From NCBI GenBank assembly GCA_944363925.1, contig CALVVS010000006.1, forward strand, positions 1 to 39,120: 39,120 nucleotides of DNA, in the 5' to 3' direction. The position numbers and the translations under genes are program-made. The DNA is from an uncultured Bacilli bacterium (GTDB lineage Bacteria > Bacillota_I > Bacilli_A > RF39 > UBA660). Shown here one piece after another: positions 24,031-33,251 of this stretch (its first letter is position 1; each line of letters starts with the position of its first letter). The notes under the pieces were generated by a model that saw only the letters and a program-made list of their open reading frames with translations, searched no databases and was not told where the DNA came from.

Positions 24031-24333
24031 CTAATTATCTGTAACAATTCGAACTTCACTACTGACTAGTTCTTCTTCATTTTGATAGCTTAAAATCATT
24101 TGTTTTAAAACATCATTATAATTATTTAAAATTTTAACTATATCTTGCATACCGTTAGATATATTTTGGACATTGGTAGACATATTTTCTAATTCATTGT
24201 TTGCAAATATGTCTGATAGTCTATCTGTCTTTTCATTTAAGAGTGGTAAATTAGCTTCAATGTCACTAATATCGCTAACAGATGTAGTTAATACTTTATT
24301 TATTTCGTCAGTTTTGATGCCTCTAAAATTCAT
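24031..24333 (-). CDS. Small helical T7SS protein (Esx-like, no W-x-G)
   Basis: A 100-residue protein predicted to be two long helices, the size of WXG100 proteins, but lacking Trp altogether. Near the end Y83-Q-N-E-E87 matches YxxxD/E, followed by E-L-V-S-S-E-V, almost the same as in the next protein. WXG-less partners with a YxxxE tail are known in Esx heterodimers, so pairing with the downstream tandem WXG protein is plausible (inference). ATG 24333 with SD AGGAGGTG; 15 bases separate it from the next gene. Confidence 0.72.
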   Translation of the reverse strand: MNFRGIKTDEINKVLTTSVSDISDIEANLPLLNEKTDRLSDIFANNELENMSTNVQNISNGMQDIVKILNNYNDVLKQMILSYQNEEELVSSEVRIVTDN

Positions 24334-24392
24334 TATTGTTACACCTCCTATGGATTTTTCTAATTTTATTTTATGGAAAGGGGAAAATTAAT

Positions 24393-24408
24393 AAAAACCC
24401 ATGTTTTT
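24393..24408 (-). terminator. Weak hairpin between yukD and the Esx-like genes
   Basis: AAAAAC (24393-24398) and GTTTTT (24403-24408) form a six-base stem with a four-base loop and a short T-rich 3' side on the minus strand; it overlaps the yukD stop. Probably only a weak terminator or pause. Confidence 0.35.
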
Positions 24409-24661
24409 AGAAGAATATTAATTGTTTGCCATTTCTAATGTTGGTATTACCTACGATAGTGTTTAAATCATAGAAATTACCATTACTACCATCCATTATG
24501 GCATAATTATTATTAGATTTCAATTGGTTTTCCGATAATATATTAGCGGCTTTACATATTAGACCCGCTATTTCACCAACTGGCAGGTCTAAAGGGATGT
24601 ATATATCATAGCTTTTATCTAATTTTATTACATACACATTAACTAGTACTTTGTTTGTCAT
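24407..24661 (-). CDS. yukD: EsaB/YukD ubiquitin-like T7SS protein
   Basis: An 84-residue protein with the beta-grasp layout of YukD/EsaB: V-L-V-N-V-Y-V at the start, D-I-Y-I-P-L-D-L-P-V-G-E-I-A-G-L-I as strand 2 plus helix, and the last strand G-K-Q-L-I-F-F. No di-Gly tail, as expected for YukD. It is a cytoplasmic, conserved T7SSb component whose exact role (regulator or coupling factor) is debated. The start overlaps the end of essC by 23 bases, so translation is coupled. Confidence 0.9.
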   Translation of the reverse strand: MTNKVLVNVYVIKLDKSYDIYIPLDLPVGEIAGLICKAANILSENQLKSNNNYAIMDGSNGNFYDLNTIVGNTNIRNGKQLIFF

Positions 24662-27600
24662 TTTCCGTCAACTCCATTAGTTTAACTAATATTCCTTGTC
24701 CATTTTTAATGACCCAAGCAAATTTATTATTTAATCTTTCCATATAAATTTTACTTCCACCACTTAATCTAATGATGTTTTGGTCAGCAACACCACTGCC
24801 GATCCAAATACCTTGATCACTACGAGCATTATCAGAATACCATATTTCAGTAGTTAATTTTCTTAAACTATAACTTGAATCAACAATAATGATATTGGCA
24901 TTTTCTAAAGGTATAATGGTTTTCATGACTTCATTTAAGGCATTTTTATTAGTTGATGTCATTATTTTATCAATTCCAGCGACAATGAATATTAAGTTAT
25001 TATTTTGATTATTGGCAATGTTTTTATTTACATAATTTATTATGCTATTTGCATTTATGCCAAAATCACGGTCACAGTATCCGGTTACTGTATCAATAAA
25101 TCTTGAAAGGGCTTTATTTAAGTCAATTAAGATTATTTTAGTATTTTCGATTTCATTTATCATAGTGATTAAGCTTTCGGTAAAGTTTACTGTATTACCA
25201 AATTCTGATGATGTGATAATATTTATTTTATTTGAAGATAGATCAATGGCTGAAATATTTAATGATTGTCTAGTAATACCTATAGGAACATTTTTTAAGC
25301 CTTTTAGATTACTAATTATGGTATCTATCAAAACTTTATCTGGAAGCACTGGTATAGCTGGAGCAGATGTTTGACACATTTCTTTAATTTGAGCAGCTTT
25401 TTCTTTAAGAAAAGCAGAAAGGTCATCACCATCATAAATTTTAGAGGTTTGAAATTCATAGACATTTTCTTGTTTGAACATACCTCTACCTGGAAAATCT
25501 GCGGGATATAGGTTGCCAATTTTACCAAACAGTTCTATGTAATCACCTTTACCAGTTAATTCTAGAGCGAAAACATTATTTAGATTTCGCATTATTCTAC
25601 TTGGGAAACCATGAGAGGTACTGGCGCTTATGATAATTATAATACCATATCTTCTACCTTCTCTTGTGTATCTAACTATTTCTTCATCATATTTTGAGTA
25701 TTGTTCCATAAATGATTCATAGTTATTGATGATAAAGACGATTAATGGAACGACTTTGCCACTATGTTTACAGTAATCAAAGTAATCACCATTATAATCA
25801 GCAAATAATCTTTTTCTTTCGATGATTAAGTCATTTAAAACCGCAAATGATTTATTTATTTTTTCAGTATCGGTGGAAAGCATGACGTCGCCTACCTGCG
25901 GAAAACCATAGAACATCCGCATTGTTTCAGAACCAAAGTCCATGATGTAGATATTAATGTTTTCGGGTTTATATCTAGTACATAGTGAATAGATAAAACT
26001 ATTTAAAAATATTTCTCTATCCATAGAATTTCGTCCAAAGATGACGGTATTTGCTTCATCATTTAATGGTATAGTTAAAATATTTTGTCTTTGGTTTGCG
26101 GGATCATCATATTCACCAACAATAGCGCATATATTTTGATTAAAGTTGAAATTATATTTATCAGCTAGTTTATCGACATAGATGTTTTCGGGTATTCTTT
26201 CAAGCCACAAATTATCAGCTTTGAGCTGCATTTTTTCGGCCATTGAGCAAATATATTTTAGGACATTTGACAATTGGTCGCCAAAATTATTAGCTTGAAC
26301 TATTTTTTTATCTTCTGATACTTCGGTGACTGTTCTGACTAAATTATCAACAACAATGATGGATTCATTTTCACCTGTTTTATCAAAGTCTGATGGTTTA
26401 TATGAAGCACCTGTATAACCAGACTGACCTAAGACGAATAATTCGTCATAACCGACTTGGAGGTAAAATCGACCGGCGTTTTGAATTTCAGCGGCGTCTG
26501 GTTTTTTTAACATTTCATTACTATCTGAACGGTCTTGAACTTTTAGGCAAACTCTAAATTTAGAGTTTGACCATATTTGATCGTTGACAACACCAGATGG
26601 TTTTTGAGTAGCTAAGATAAGATGAACACCTAATGATCGACCGATACGGGCAGTACTGATTAGATCGTTCATGAAATCTGGTTGCTGGCTTTTTAATTCG
26701 GCAAATTCGTCACTGATAATAAATAGATGTGGTATGGGTTTATCTAGTTTTCCTTCTCTATAAAATCTTTGATATTTATAGATATCGATTGTACTTTCAC
26801 CCAATTTATCTCTAGCGGCATTGAACATTTCTTGTCTTCTTCTTAGTTCACTATTGATACTAACGAGGGTTCTATTTAGCTCTGATTTATCTAAGTTAGT
26901 AATGACACCTGAGAGATGAGGTAGTTTTAGGTTTAAACCTTTATTATCGAAGGCACCGGCTAGGCCGCCACCTTTATAGTCGATTAGAATAAAGGCAACT
27001 TCTTCTGGGCTATAATTTAGAGCTAGGGACAAGATATAGGTGATAATAAATTCACTTTTTCCACTACCAGTCATACCGGCAATTAAGCCATGCGGTCCAT
27101 GATATTTTTCGTGCAGGTCTAAATATATTTTAGAATCATCAGTGCCAACGCCAACTAAGGCTCTAAGGGACTGAGTTGGGTCGTTTTTACGCCATCTAGT
27201 TAAGGCGTTTAACTGCTCTACTTTTTGCAGGTCATACATATCTAGGAAGCTTAATGATTCTGGTATTCCCTTACCTTCACTTTCGATTTCAACATATAAG
27301 TTAGCTAATATTTCACAGTATTTTTGATAGTCGATGTAATAGTTTATTTCATCTTTGAATTTAGTGATACTATATTCTTCGGAATTATTTTTTAAAACTT
27401 CGGAGTATTCGTTACCAAGATTGATGAAGTCTAAACACTGACTTGGGAGTTGACTGATTTTATTTTCAAGAATTATGAAGCCAAAGCCTAAATTTAGGTT
27501 ATTATCTAAGATTAAGTTATCCATATTTAATTTTCTTACTTTGGAGTAATTATCAGTAATTATTAAGTAAAATGGTTTATAATTGATTTCGCCTTCTTCG

Positions 27601-29210
27601 GTTTCGACACTTTCTCTTTGTTTTTCATCGTTTGCTCTTTGGATATATTCTTTTGCAATATAATTATCGATGATTTTCATTTCTTCTTGAGTAGTAGCAA
27701 AGAAGCGGATATCTTTTTCATTACTGAAGGTATGTGGAAGTTTTTTAAATGGCTGCCAGATACTTTCATTTTCTTCATCGATTAAAAATACTAGTTTTAA
27801 ATCATCGTAACTATGAAAGGCAACTAATTGGAGTAACATATTTCTCGTGAATTCAAAGATTTTATCGGGGTTACCCATGATAGCTGTAGCTAAGTTATTT
27901 TTTAGAGAGTAACCAACTGGGACGTTACGGAGGATGCTGGCATCATGAACTACTTTTTCGGCTTCGGTTTTTAAATCATCTTCATCCATTGAAAATTCAT
28001 CTTCTGAAAAGACAATGTCGGCATCTAGGGGAACATCACCACGACCGATGCGGACTGACATAAAATCTTTTTGGGTGTTTAGTCGATCCCAAAGTTCGAT
28101 GTTTTTATTATCGATGACGCTGCAGCATTCTTCTATGGTTATATATAGTTCTCTTAAGATAGCACTTTGTTCATCGCAGATGGTTTTGATTTCTTTTTTC
28201 TTTCTTTCGATGTATTCTCGGTATTTCTTTTGACGTTTCTTTTCACGCCTTTCGGCTTTCTTTTTTTGATATTTTCTAGTTATAATTGGCCACATTAACA
28301 TAGCTATTATCATGACACCAGATGTAATAAAGGTTGACCAACTTTTAGCAAATGTTGTTTCACCACTCGCAATTCTGATGGAAACATTGATGATTGATAC
28401 TAAAGAGATAATACCCATTGTCAGCATTGGTCCGATGACTAATATTAAAGGAGTATCTTCTTGTTCTTGTTTTTGTGGTGGAGAGGCGACGGGAATTTCA
28501 GCTGTTTTAATATATCTTCTTATTCTAGGTTTTTTGAAGAAATAATCTTCTTTAGGGGTAACGCCAAAGATATTTTGGTCTGTTTTTTCGTATTTTTTAT
28601 AAGGTATGGTTATTTCGCTTAGTTTATCGGTTCTAATTTGGACAGTAGAACTAGGGTTATTTATAATTAGAAATTTGCCAACGACTAGTATTTTTAAACC
28701 CATGATGTTTATGATATTACCACTATGGAGAACGGTTTGATCTTTAGATAATGGCATATTATTTAAAAAGGTTAAGCTATAATTGACATTAATTATTTTA
28801 AAACTATTACCGTCATTTTGAATTATGAGGTGCTGGGGACTGACATAGGGGTTGTTATAGACGATATCATTATTTGAATTTGCACCAATAACTATTTGGA
28901 CGTTTTGAGCAACACTAAAAACTTTATAGGTGTCATCATAATCTGGTTCGACATATACAATATAGTTATCGCTTGAGTTTTCTTGTTTTAAAAGGCATGA
29001 GTAATTAATTTGTAAGGTGACATTAGTGGCCTTACCACCCTGCTCTACAATAGAAAAGCCATTTTTAGCTGACATGATCCAATTGTTTTGATTTGAATTA
29101 ATGGTAGCGATGATGTTTTTATGGTCATCATTTAAAATAAAGCTACCTTCAACGTTGACTGGCAATTCTAAAATTTGTTTATCTTTGTTACTATATAATA
29201 TTACTCTCAT
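24639..29210 (-). CDS. essC: T7SSb ATPase EssC (YukB), FtsK/SpoIIIE family
   Basis: A 1523-residue membrane ATPase that powers type VIIb secretion. The N-terminal 185 residues form FHA-type domains (the second at about 100-185 with V-I-G-A-N-S-N-N-D-I). Two membrane helices follow (about 254-280 and 291-311), then a basic coil and the ATPase domains. D1 has an intact Walker A, G712-M-T-G-S-G-K-S719, and Walker B I-I-S-D834-E835. D2 has a degenerate P-loop (G1059-R-N-S-M-D-R-E) and D3 also lacks one. Length and domain order fit EssC/YukB. It heads the cluster; promoter at 29267-29296; the SD is weak (GGGGTG). EssA, EssB and EsaA are not adjacent. Confidence 0.95.
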   Translation of the reverse strand: MRVILYSNKDKQILELPVNVEGSFILNDDHKNIIATINSNQNNWIMSAKNGFSIVEQGGKATNVTLQINYSCLLKQENSSDNYIVYVEPDYDDTYKVFSVAQNVQIVIGANSNNDIVYNNPYVSPQHLIIQNDGNSFKIINVNYSLTFLNNMPLSKDQTVLHSGNIINIMGLKILVVGKFLIINNPSSTVQIRTDKLSEITIPYKKYEKTDQNIFGVTPKEDYFFKKPRIRRYIKTAEIPVASPPQKQEQEDTPLILVIGPMLTMGIISLVSIINVSIRIASGETTFAKSWSTFITSGVMIIAMLMWPIITRKYQKKKAERREKKRQKKYREYIERKKKEIKTICDEQSAILRELYITIEECCSVIDNKNIELWDRLNTQKDFMSVRIGRGDVPLDADIVFSEDEFSMDEDDLKTEAEKVVHDASILRNVPVGYSLKNNLATAIMGNPDKIFEFTRNMLLQLVAFHSYDDLKLVFLIDEENESIWQPFKKLPHTFSNEKDIRFFATTQEEMKIIDNYIAKEYIQRANDEKQRESVETEEGEINYKPFYLIITDNYSKVRKLNMDNLILDNNLNLGFGFIILENKISQLPSQCLDFINLGNEYSEVLKNNSEEYSITKFKDEINYYIDYQKYCEILANLYVEIESEGKGIPESLSFLDMYDLQKVEQLNALTRWRKNDPTQSLRALVGVGTDDSKIYLDLHEKYHGPHGLIAGMTGSGKSEFIITYILSLALNYSPEEVAFILIDYKGGGLAGAFDNKGLNLKLPHLSGVITNLDKSELNRTLVSINSELRRRQEMFNAARDKLGESTIDIYKYQRFYREGKLDKPIPHLFIISDEFAELKSQQPDFMNDLISTARIGRSLGVHLILATQKPSGVVNDQIWSNSKFRVCLKVQDRSDSNEMLKKPDAAEIQNAGRFYLQVGYDELFVLGQSGYTGASYKPSDFDKTGENESIIVVDNLVRTVTEVSEDKKIVQANNFGDQLSNVLKYICSMAEKMQLKADNLWLERIPENIYVDKLADKYNFNFNQNICAIVGEYDDPANQRQNILTIPLNDEANTVIFGRNSMDREIFLNSFIYSLCTRYKPENINIYIMDFGSETMRMFYGFPQVGDVMLSTDTEKINKSFAVLNDLIIERKRLFADYNGDYFDYCKHSGKVVPLIVFIINNYESFMEQYSKYDEEIVRYTREGRRYGIIIIISASTSHGFPSRIMRNLNNVFALELTGKGDYIELFGKIGNLYPADFPGRGMFKQENVYEFQTSKIYDGDDLSAFLKEKAAQIKEMCQTSAPAIPVLPDKVLIDTIISNLKGLKNVPIGITRQSLNISAIDLSSNKINIITSSEFGNTVNFTESLITMINEIENTKIILIDLNKALSRFIDTVTGYCDRDFGINANSIINYVNKNIANNQNNNLIFIVAGIDKIMTSTNKNALNEVMKTIIPLENANIIIVDSSYSLRKLTTEIWYSDNARSDQGIWIGSGVADQNIIRLSGGSKIYMERLNNKFAWVIKNGQGILVKLMELTENDKQSTS

Positions 29211-29266
29211 ATTAACACCCCATATTATTATGTAAATGTTATAGTTTACTATCTACCTTCATTATC

Positions 29267-29296
29267 ATTTTATCACAATAAGGAATATAAAAACAA
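29267..29296 (-). promoter_or_regulatory. Candidate promoter of the T7SS cluster
   Basis: TTGTTT (29291-29296) and TAAAAT (29267-29272) on the minus strand, 18 bases apart, between the terminator at 29343-29369 and essC. The untranslated leader would be about 50 bases. Confidence 0.4.
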
Positions 29297-29342
29297 GCAT
29301 TTTGACTGTTATTTCAATGATATTTATTGGAAAATGGCATGC

Positions 29343-29369
29343 AAAAAAACCGGTTTTATCCGGCTTTTT
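29343..29369 (-). terminator. Terminator of the pbp-rpmG-efp-coiled-coil unit
   Basis: AAAAAACCGG (29344-29353) with CCGGCTTTTT (29360-29369), one G-T pair, six-base loop, followed on the minus strand by a run of seven T. It lies 11 bases after the stop of the 295-residue gene. Confidence 0.8.
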
Positions 29370-29379
29370 GGTTATAAAG

Positions 29380-30267
29380 TTATTTTTTAGAAATACTTTT
29401 ATAAATTTTATTCATGATTTCAGCTGTTTTAGCGAGTTTTTCTTGTAATTTATTATTTAACTCTTGTAATTTTTCATTATCAGCACGATATTTATCATTT
29501 TCTTTTCTTAAATTATGGATTTCATTTATGGCGTCATCTTTTTCACTAGTAATTTCGTGATTTAACTGGTCTAGTTTTTCAATTTCTAGTTGTAATTTTC
29601 TGATTTTATCTTCTTTAGTATCTATTTCACTTTGCATGTTTTCAAATTTATCAACAAAGCTAGATACAGCCGATGTTACTTCGTCTAAATCTTGATCATC
29701 TTCCCTTTTAATAGGTTCACTTTCAGCTTCTATTTCTGGTTTTAATAGTTCTGGTTTTATTTCTTTAGGTACAGAATCCAAGTCTAAATCTTCCATGACA
29801 TTGGAAAGATTATCGATTTCATCTAATAGGCTTTCGGCTTCTTTTGGAGATATTTTAACCATTTCATCGACAAAATTAGTAGTTTCTTCTTTTGGCTCGT
29901 TTTTACTTTCTTCTAAATATTTACCATAAATGTTTAATTCCGTAATTTTACTCATGACATCTTCAATACCAACCGCATACTTATTCATAAGATTACGAAT
30001 GTTTTTATCTTGAGAATAAGTATCTAAAAACTCTTCGTCATCTGGAATAAGGATGTTGGCTCTAAACATTTGTTTTTCTTCTCTGCCTTGTTCACCGTCA
30101 CTAAAAGCGATGTTCATGTTGTCAATAACAGCATCGATAAATTCATTTTTCTTTTTTACAGCTTCGTCAATTGGCAATTTTTTTAATGATTTGAATATTT
30201 TTTTATTGTCTTCCCTAATATCTTGCGCTAATTTTTTTATAGCTAAAAATCTTTCTTTTTCTAACAT
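29380..30267 (-). CDS. Coiled-coil protein of unknown function
   Basis: A 295-residue soluble protein, family not recognised. Residues 1-110 are helical and charged (F-L-A-I-K-K-L-A-Q-D-I-R-E-D-N-K-K). Residues 120-190 are acidic and Pro/Glu-rich. From about 195 to the end a long coiled coil has clear heptads (I-R-K-L-Q-L-E-I-E-K-L-D-Q-L). No Cys, membrane or signal segment. It is the last gene after pbp, rpmG and efp and ends before a strong terminator, so despite adjacency it is not transcribed as part of the T7SS cluster. A structural or cytoskeleton-like role is possible, unproven. SD GAGGTGG. Confidence 0.72.
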   Translation of the reverse strand: MLEKERFLAIKKLAQDIREDNKKIFKSLKKLPIDEAVKKKNEFIDAVIDNMNIAFSDGEQGREEKQMFRANILIPDDEEFLDTYSQDKNIRNLMNKYAVGIEDVMSKITELNIYGKYLEESKNEPKEETTNFVDEMVKISPKEAESLLDEIDNLSNVMEDLDLDSVPKEIKPELLKPEIEAESEPIKREDDQDLDEVTSAVSSFVDKFENMQSEIDTKEDKIRKLQLEIEKLDQLNHEITSEKDDAINEIHNLRKENDKYRADNEKLQELNNKLQEKLAKTAEIMNKIYKSISKK

Positions 30268-30300
30268 ATTTCCACCTCTTTATTCTTTTATAACCTTTAT

Positions 30301-30858
30301 TTAAGCTCTTGAATCGTATTTGCCATCTTTAGTTGAGACAATAATGTGTTCATGTTCATTTATGAACAGTGGAACTTTTACGGTAAGTCCATTTTCTAAA
30401 GTAGCTTCTTTAGTTGCATTAGTAGCAGTATTTCCTTTAACACCTGGTTCGGTGTGGGCTACTTCATATTCTATTTTTTCAGGTAATGTGATACCGAGAA
30501 CTTCGCCTTTATAGAAAGTAACGTCGACTTCTAGGCCTTCTTTTAAGAATTTAGCGTTATCTCCTAAGCTTTCTTTAGATAGGTCCATTTGTTCATAGTT
30601 TTCCATATTCATAAAGTTATACATGTCACCACTACTATAAAGATATTGCATTGGCTTTTTTTCGATTATAGCTTTTTCAAATTTAATATTTGTATTAAAT
30701 GTTTGCTCAATTGTTGAACCAGTTCTTAAATTTTTAAGTTTAATGCGGACAAAGGCAGGTCCTTTTCCTGGCTTAACGTGTAAGAATTCTAAAATTAAAT
30801 AGATATTCCCGTCGATTACAACTGTCATTCCATTTTTAATATCGTTAATGTTAATCAT
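30301..30858 (-). CDS. efp: Elongation factor P
   Basis: A 185-residue protein that relieves ribosome stalling at polyproline stretches. Domain I contains F-L-H-V-K-P-G-K32-G-P-A-F-V, with the loop Lys that is modified in many bacteria. The OB domains II and III follow, with the family marker P-G-V-K-G-N-T-A-T-N-A-T-K and the ending V-S-T-K-D-G-K-Y-D-S-R-A. Typical length. No modification enzyme gene is in the window. SD GGAGG before ATG 30858; placed 16 bases after rpmG. Confidence 0.97.
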   Translation of the reverse strand: MININDIKNGMTVVIDGNIYLILEFLHVKPGKGPAFVRIKLKNLRTGSTIEQTFNTNIKFEKAIIEKKPMQYLYSSGDMYNFMNMENYEQMDLSKESLGDNAKFLKEGLEVDVTFYKGEVLGITLPEKIEYEVAHTEPGVKGNTATNATKEATLENGLTVKVPLFINEHEHIIVSTKDGKYDSRA

Positions 30859-30874
30859 ACTTTACCTCCATGAA

Positions 30875-31042
30875 TTATTTTTTCTCATTGTGCTCTGTAT
30901 GTTTACCACATTTAGGGCAATATTTGTTTAACTTTAATCTTTCTGGTGTGTTCCTTTTGTTTTTTTCAACACGGTAATTTTCATTTTTACACACGCTGCA
31001 TACTAAAGTCACGTTATCTCTAGCTTCGCCTTTTTTTGCCAT
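30875..31042 (-). CDS. rpmG: 50S ribosomal protein L33 (55 residues)
   Basis: Translation of the minus strand between efp and the penicillin-binding protein gives a 55-residue protein starting MAKKGEARDN, with Cys pairs C15/C18 (CSVC) and C42/C45 (CPKC), the basic R-V-E-K-N-K-R-N-T-P-E-R-L-K-L segment and H-N-E-K-K at the end. This is the zinc-binding form of L33, a small protein of the large subunit E-site side. Strong SD (GGAGGG) before ATG 31042. It would be missed by length-limited gene finders. Confidence 0.95.
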   Translation of the reverse strand: MAKKGEARDNVTLVCSVCKNENYRVEKNKRNTPERLKLNKYCPKCGKHTEHNEKK

Positions 31043-31083
31043 ATTATCCCTCCTTTTCGCATTTCTTATAATATTATATCAAA

Positions 31084-33198
31084 TTATGGGTAAATTTCAA
31101 AGTATTTTTTTGAAACTCTATCAGCTAAGCGTTTATTTATCGCAGATTGATGATCGGTACGGCCGTCTGGACGAGATATATTTGGGGAGACGATGGTAAA
31201 GGTGACTTTGGGGTCATCATATGGAGCATAAGCAACGAAGGTGGTACTGATGGTTTCTTTATCGATTTTATGGTCGCCATCGGTATCGACGAAGCTTTGA
31301 CTGGTTCCAGTTTTACCAGCTGGTTTATACATTTTATCTATGTAACCGACACCTAAGCCATAGCTCATAACAGCTTTGAAGCCTTCATGAACACGGTCCA
31401 TGTATTTTTGCTCGGTATTTACTTTATTTAGTTCTTTTTTGTTTTGGTCATAGCTAGATTTATCATTATATAGTCCTTTATATAGATATGGCTGCATTCT
31501 CGTACCATTATTGGCGATGGTGCTGATATATTGAGCTAGTTGAATTGGGGTATAGGTATCATTTTGACCGATTGAAAGGTCGAGTAATAAACCTGATGTG
31601 CTATCGTTTCCTTTTAAACCGGTTATTTCATTTGGAAGGTCAATACCGGTTTTAACGCCTAAGCCAAATTCGGCAAAGGTATTTCTATATATATTGAAGG
31701 CTTCTTTATCAATGACTAATGGTTTATTATATTGATAGTTACCTTTACCTACTTTGATAGCGGTATAATACTGATAGGTGTTGGAAGATTGGGCTAAAGC
31801 GGTGATGTCATTTAATCTACCCAAATATTTCCAAGAACATTTTTCGGGGGTGGCGGCTATTTTAACACAGTTATCGTATCTTATTTCACCAATTTTTAAA
31901 GCACCGTTGTTATAGCCGACTATATGACTAGCGCCTTTGACGACTGAACCCATGACAGCGGTTGACTGAGTTACTCCTGATGTAAAGTCGATGACGCTAT
32001 ACGAACCATCATCATTTTGTTTTAATTGTTTACCAGCCATAGCTAAGATTTCACCGGTTTTGGGGTTGGTGATGATGACAAAAGAACCATTATAGTATTC
32101 GGTGTTGGCTTCTTTTTTGGCGTTTAGGGCTTCTTCGGTGAGTATTTCTTCTAAGGCTTTTTGAAGTTCGATATCAATGGTGAGAACTATATCATTACCT
32201 CTTTTTCCTTCTTCTAGAAGTTTATACGAACCATCGTTCATTACTTGATATTTATTTTTTTTGCCTTTTAATAGGTCTTCATATTGATATTCTAAGTTAC
32301 TGGTTCCTACTCTATCATCTAGGCTATAGCCTTTATCTAGATAATAATCTTTTAGTTCGGCGGGGATACCACTTTTACTTGATGAGACGTTACCTAAGAT
32401 GCTTCTAAAGACGCTGCCATAGGGATAGGTTCTTTCCCAATCGAGTTTAGTGTTTACGCCTTCTAATTCACTGATGTTTTCAGAGACTAAGGCATATTCT
32501 TCATCAGTTACATCTTCATTTTTAATGACTTTTTCATCATAGGAATACCCAGTATTCATAAGGGTATAGATGTAAGCGGCTTTTTTATCTAAGTCGGTAT
32601 AGATTGAGAGGTCTTCTTCAGTTACTCTTTCGATTTTTAAATCATAGATATCATCACTGGTTAGTTTTCTTTCTTCGAGCTTTTGCCACTCTTCGTCGGT
32701 TATTTTTTTATTGGCATCTTTGGGATGATTTTTTATCCAGAAGTTTTTGAAGTCGTAATCGTTTAGTTTGGAACTATCTAAAGCTATCATGTTTGCTAAT
32801 TTATAAGCGGTTTTTATTTCTTTTTTAGTGGTTATGCCAGATGGTTTTTTATAATAAATGACTTTTGAGGGGATATTATCGACGATGAGTTTACCGTTAC
32901 GGTCATAAATTCTACCTCTTGGGGCAGACTGTCCATAGATAATGGTTTTGGTTAAGTTTTCTAGTTTTTGACTATATTTTTCTTGGCCAGCGACCTGGAC
33001 GACAAATAATGAAATGACTAGAATTAGCAAAGCTAAAACGATGATGAAGGTTAAGATGTTATAGCGCTTTTCTATTTCAATTTTGATGTCTTTATTTTCT
33101 TTATATGTATTAAAGTTATAGCTTTGTTTACTTTGACGCTTTGATATTTTTAAATATGGTTTACGTTTTAATTTGATTTTTTTTAGGATATTTTTCAT
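31084..33198 (-). CDS. Class B penicillin-binding protein (PBP2-like transpeptidase)
   Basis: A 704-residue peptidoglycan transpeptidase. One membrane helix (about 50-68) follows a basic cytoplasmic tail. A dimerisation/pedestal domain has R-G-R-I-Y-D-R-N-G-K-L, typical of class B PBPs. The catalytic motifs are S418-V-V-K421, S471-S-N473 and K629-T-G631. The long N-terminal domain suggests the Bacillus PBP2A/PbpH or PBP2 elongation type rather than the division type FtsI; there is no PASTA domain. SD AGGTGAC, ATG 33198. Downstream rpmG, efp and the coiled-coil gene follow without a terminator. Confidence 0.93.
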   Translation of the reverse strand: MKNILKKIKLKRKPYLKISKRQSKQSYNFNTYKENKDIKIEIEKRYNILTFIIVLALLILVISLFVVQVAGQEKYSQKLENLTKTIIYGQSAPRGRIYDRNGKLIVDNIPSKVIYYKKPSGITTKKEIKTAYKLANMIALDSSKLNDYDFKNFWIKNHPKDANKKITDEEWQKLEERKLTSDDIYDLKIERVTEEDLSIYTDLDKKAAYIYTLMNTGYSYDEKVIKNEDVTDEEYALVSENISELEGVNTKLDWERTYPYGSVFRSILGNVSSSKSGIPAELKDYYLDKGYSLDDRVGTSNLEYQYEDLLKGKKNKYQVMNDGSYKLLEEGKRGNDIVLTIDIELQKALEEILTEEALNAKKEANTEYYNGSFVIITNPKTGEILAMAGKQLKQNDDGSYSVIDFTSGVTQSTAVMGSVVKGASHIVGYNNGALKIGEIRYDNCVKIAATPEKCSWKYLGRLNDITALAQSSNTYQYYTAIKVGKGNYQYNKPLVIDKEAFNIYRNTFAEFGLGVKTGIDLPNEITGLKGNDSTSGLLLDLSIGQNDTYTPIQLAQYISTIANNGTRMQPYLYKGLYNDKSSYDQNKKELNKVNTEQKYMDRVHEGFKAVMSYGLGVGYIDKMYKPAGKTGTSQSFVDTDGDHKIDKETISTTFVAYAPYDDPKVTFTIVSPNISRPDGRTDHQSAINKRLADRVSKKYFEIYP

Positions 33199-33251
33199 TA
33201 TTTGTCACCTCACTTTGTTTTATTACATATTTTAAGATAAGGGGGAGATTT

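Noticed and set aside
19983-29210. Considered the secretion locus as a mobile or phage island
   Set aside because: No integrase, repeats at the ends, tRNA target or transposase was seen, and base composition looks like that of its neighbours by eye.
29380-30267. Considered the coiled-coil gene as a missing T7SS membrane component (EssB/EssA)
   Set aside because: It has no membrane helix and is separated from essC by a strong terminator and a new promoter.
33199-33251. Divergent promoters between the penicillin-binding protein and the DUF2624-like gene
   Set aside because: Several TATAAT- and TTGTCA-like hexamers occur but none pair with suitable spacing; only the SD sites are clear.
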